Assembly: GCA_002172355.2 (NCBI GenBank)
Contig: NHGH02000038.1
Location: 41,077-50,305 of the forward strand
Direction of reading: 5' to 3'
DNA from: Euryarchaeota archaeon TMED132
GTDB taxonomy: Archaea; Thermoplasmatota; Poseidoniia; Poseidoniales; Poseidoniaceae
DNA length: 9,229 nucleotides
Positions within the stretch are counted from its first letter, which is position 1. Each line of letters begins with the position of its first letter. The notes beneath the pieces were generated by a model. The model made no database searches, was not told the origin of the DNA, and saw only the letters and a list, made by a program, of their open reading frames with translations. Below are positions 7,872 to 9,229 of the stretch, piece after piece. A program made the translations under genes and the position numbers.

Positions 7872-7885
7872 TTGATTTAAATCAA
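7872..7885 (+). promoter_or_regulatory. Palindromic TATA element TTGATTTAAATCAA before the thioredoxin-like gene
   Basis: TTGATTTAAATCAA is a perfect 14-base palindrome in the 39-base gap after the TFB-like gene. Its TTTAAA centre lies about 26 bases before ATG 7905, the archaeal TATA-to-start-site distance expected if transcription begins at or next to the ATG. No Shine-Dalgarno site precedes that ATG, which agrees with a leaderless message. The perfect symmetry could also make it an operator overlapping the promoter. Confidence 0.55.
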
Positions 7886-7904
7886 AGCACCCTTAGCGCT
7901 TTGT

Positions 7905-8795
7905 ATGCGCCGCGTAATAGTTGTTTCTTGCCTACTTGTATTGATCAGTTTCACTGGTACAAGCGGAGTTGCAGCTAAGGCGCCTGAAGATACCGATGCT
8001 GGACCATTATTTGGTGGCCAGTGGTCTTGGGCAAATAACACGAGTTCTCAAACTTCAACTCTAAACTCACTACCCGCTGTTGCTGAAGATTATACTGCAA
8101 CTTGGTGTACTAACTGTGTAAAGGTAGAACATACGTTGGAAGATTTACAGGATAGTGGCGAGATACAAAAGTATCACTTTCACCGTGCTAATGACCATGA
8201 AGACCCATTCGGCTCTAACAACACAGAACAACACTTTAGCAGTAGATATACTGCTGGAGCTCCGCCAATAGTCGTCTTCAATGGAACTCAAAAGCAAATA
8301 GGAAGCACCCCTAATGGAGACTCTTTACAAGAAGACTACCGAACTTTGATCGGTCAGTCCCTAAATTTAGGCAATGGCAATACTACGCTTTCTTGGACTT
8401 CACAAGATGGTGGAACTGGAATTGTTTCATGGTCTGTTGATTTAGACATGACGCAATTCGAAGAATATGATATGAGTGTAAATATATGGTTTGTAGAAGC
8501 CGCTGCAGAGTTTTCTGAAGGTTCAAATGGAGAAGGAACATACCCGAGTATCGTAACAGAAATAGTTGAAGTTGGTAATGTAGCAACTGGAACTGCAACG
8601 GTTAGTATTCCTACCGCATATGATGGAGATGATATGCAAGTCCACCTAATGTACCAGTTTACTCCAATAGGTGATGGCGAGAATTCTGGTGGCGAAGAAG
8701 TAAAAGAAACAGATGATTCCAGTTCACTACCATCTATTTCTATTATTGTTAGTTTATCGTGTATAATTGTCGCTGCAGCTCTGTTTAAGAAATGA
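7905..8795 (+). CDS. Exported thioredoxin-fold protein with C-terminal membrane anchor
   Basis: This 296-residue protein probably acts outside the cytoplasmic membrane in thiol-disulfide chemistry. Residues 1-25 look like a signal peptide: MRR, then a hydrophobic run, then small residues ending GVAAKA. A thioredoxin-like domain follows at about 55-150. Its active site is WCTNC (Cys68 and Cys71) after a short beta strand, and GAPPIVVF at 118-125 supplies the likely cis-proline and following strand. Residues about 155-255 are rich in Thr, Ser, Gly and Val and probably form a beta domain of unknown role. A Ser/Asp/Glu-rich linker leads to a hydrophobic segment (about 276-293) ending in Lys-Lys, suggesting anchoring with the bulk outside. 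Several N-X-S/T sequons (Asn44, Asn105, Asn126, Asn159) would suit archaeal glycosylation. The gene appears to have its own leaderless promoter. Partner and substrate are unknown; the thioredoxin fold is well supported, a reductase versus oxidase role is not. Confidence 0.85.
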   Translation: MRRVIVVSCLLVLISFTGTSGVAAKAPEDTDAGPLFGGQWSWANNTSSQTSTLNSLPAVAEDYTATWCTNCVKVEHTLEDLQDSGEIQKYHFHRANDHEDPFGSNNTEQHFSSRYTAGAPPIVVFNGTQKQIGSTPNGDSLQEDYRTLIGQSLNLGNGNTTLSWTSQDGGTGIVSWSVDLDMTQFEEYDMSVNIWFVEAAAEFSEGSNGEGTYPSIVTEIVEVGNVATGTATVSIPTAYDGDDMQVHLMYQFTPIGDGENSGGEEVKETDDSSSLPSISIIVSLSCIIVAAALFKK

Positions 8796-9229
8796 TTATA
8801 CTAAATTAGGCGCATCTCGGTTATCGCTGAGGTCTTCTTCAAGTTGCCATCTAAACTCTGGAATTTCACAAGGTGGCTCGACTACATCTGCATAATGCCA
8901 CCACCATGGAGGAGCTCCGCGCGCACCTAATGTGCGCTGGAAGTTGGACAGTGTCTGTGTCAACATGCGTCGGTTACGTGGGCGGGGATGGTCTCTTCGG
9001 TAGTATATTTGTGACCTCTCAAATTGGTCTCCATCATCTTCATGATAACCTAATATGGTCAAGAATCTTTTCAGTAATCTAATTTCACGGTTATCTCTTA
9101 AGGTAACTTTTAATTGACAATATTGGAATGAAATCTCCTTCCCTGTAACGGTTGGAATCACAACTTGTGAGCCAATTGGGTGCAACATCAAAGCCTCCCA
9201 TATACGTGGCATTACTTCACAATATCTTC
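8796..9229 (-). CDS. Unrecognised protein, probably cut at its N-terminus by the window edge
   Basis: I do not recognise this protein. The minus-strand frame ends with TAA at 8798-8796 and stays open to the window edge, giving 143 visible residues. The first ATG, at 9212, has no ribosome binding site, and the preceding codons (RYCEV) read on without a stop, so the true start may lie outside. Visible features are a beta-type stretch SQVVIPTVTGKEISFQYCQL, a basic middle part (RRDHPRPRNRR), a tryptophan cluster PPWWWHYADVVEPP, and an acidic C-terminus ELEDL-like in character. No signal peptide, membrane segment or metal-binding cluster is evident in the visible part. Its stop codon abuts the stop of the convergent thioredoxin-like gene with no spacer. 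Coding status is supported by the snug fit and the open frame; function is unknown. Confidence 0.6.
   Translation of the reverse strand, partial: RYCEVMPRIWEALMLHPIGSQVVIPTVTGKEISFQYCQLKVTLRDNREIRLLKRFLTILGYHEDDGDQFERSQIYYRRDHPRPRNRRMLTQTLSNFQRTLGARGAPPWWWHYADVVEPPCEIPEFRWQLEEDLSDNRDAPNLV
8921..8937. repeat. GC-rich perfect inverted repeat inside the unrecognised minus-strand gene
   Basis: GCGCAC and GTGCGC form a perfect 6-base stem around a 5-base CTAAT loop, in a locally GC-rich patch of otherwise AT-rich DNA. No T-run follows on either strand, so an intrinsic terminator is unlikely. The repeat is coding (around Gln-Arg-Thr-Leu-Gly-Ala-Arg), and codon choice alone could explain it. Confidence 0.4.

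Noticed and set aside
7884..7902. AAAGC/GCTTT hairpin with a 9-base loop between the TFB-like and thioredoxin-like genes
   Set aside because: The 5-base stem is weak, overlaps the palindromic TATA element, and is not followed by a T-run, so it is not a convincing terminator or operator.

Overview
The window looks archaeal and moderately AT-rich. The clearest sign is a TFIIB-type transcription factor gene (zinc ribbon CX2C-X15-CX2C), supported by TATA-box-like elements, one at the spacing expected for a leaderless archaeal transcript. A secreted thioredoxin-fold protein with a C-terminal membrane anchor, compact gene spacing and GGAGGTGA-type ribosome binding sites would fit marine Group II Thermoplasmatota (Poseidoniales). 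That placement is an inference from gene style; no sequence search was possible.

Layout. Positions 1-6430 (minus strand) hold a two-gene operon. The upstream gene (6430 to 2696) encodes an AddB-like protein with an inactive-looking helicase-type N-terminal part and a C-terminal PD-(D/E)XK nuclease ringed by four iron-sulfur cysteines. The downstream gene (2699 to beyond position 1) encodes an AddA/UvrD-type superfamily 1A helicase. It starts inside the stop codon of the first gene (ATGA overlap), and 899 codons are visible before the window ends. Positions 6431-6746 are a divergent intergenic region with a TATA-like box, oligo-T tracts and a short palindrome. Positions 6747-7865 (plus strand) encode a divergent TFB paralogue with an acidic tail. 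Positions 7905-8795 (plus strand) encode an exported thioredoxin-like protein, preceded by a palindromic TATA element. Positions 8796-9229 (minus strand) hold an unrecognised gene that converges on it with no bases between the two stop codons and runs open to the window edge.

How they work together. The AddB-like and AddA-like proteins very probably form one ATP-driven helicase-nuclease that processes double-strand DNA ends. This is the bacterial AddAB solution, in the same addB-addA order used in bacteria; most archaea are described as using HerA-NurA with Mre11-Rad50 instead. The TFB-like gene is divergent from this operon and may share its promoter region. The thioredoxin-like and terminal genes show no obvious functional link to DNA repair. 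The AddAB-like operon next to an archaeal TFB, with the apparent loss of the AddB Walker A lysine, is the most interesting content. No CRISPR array, tRNA, rRNA, insertion sequence or phage gene was seen.
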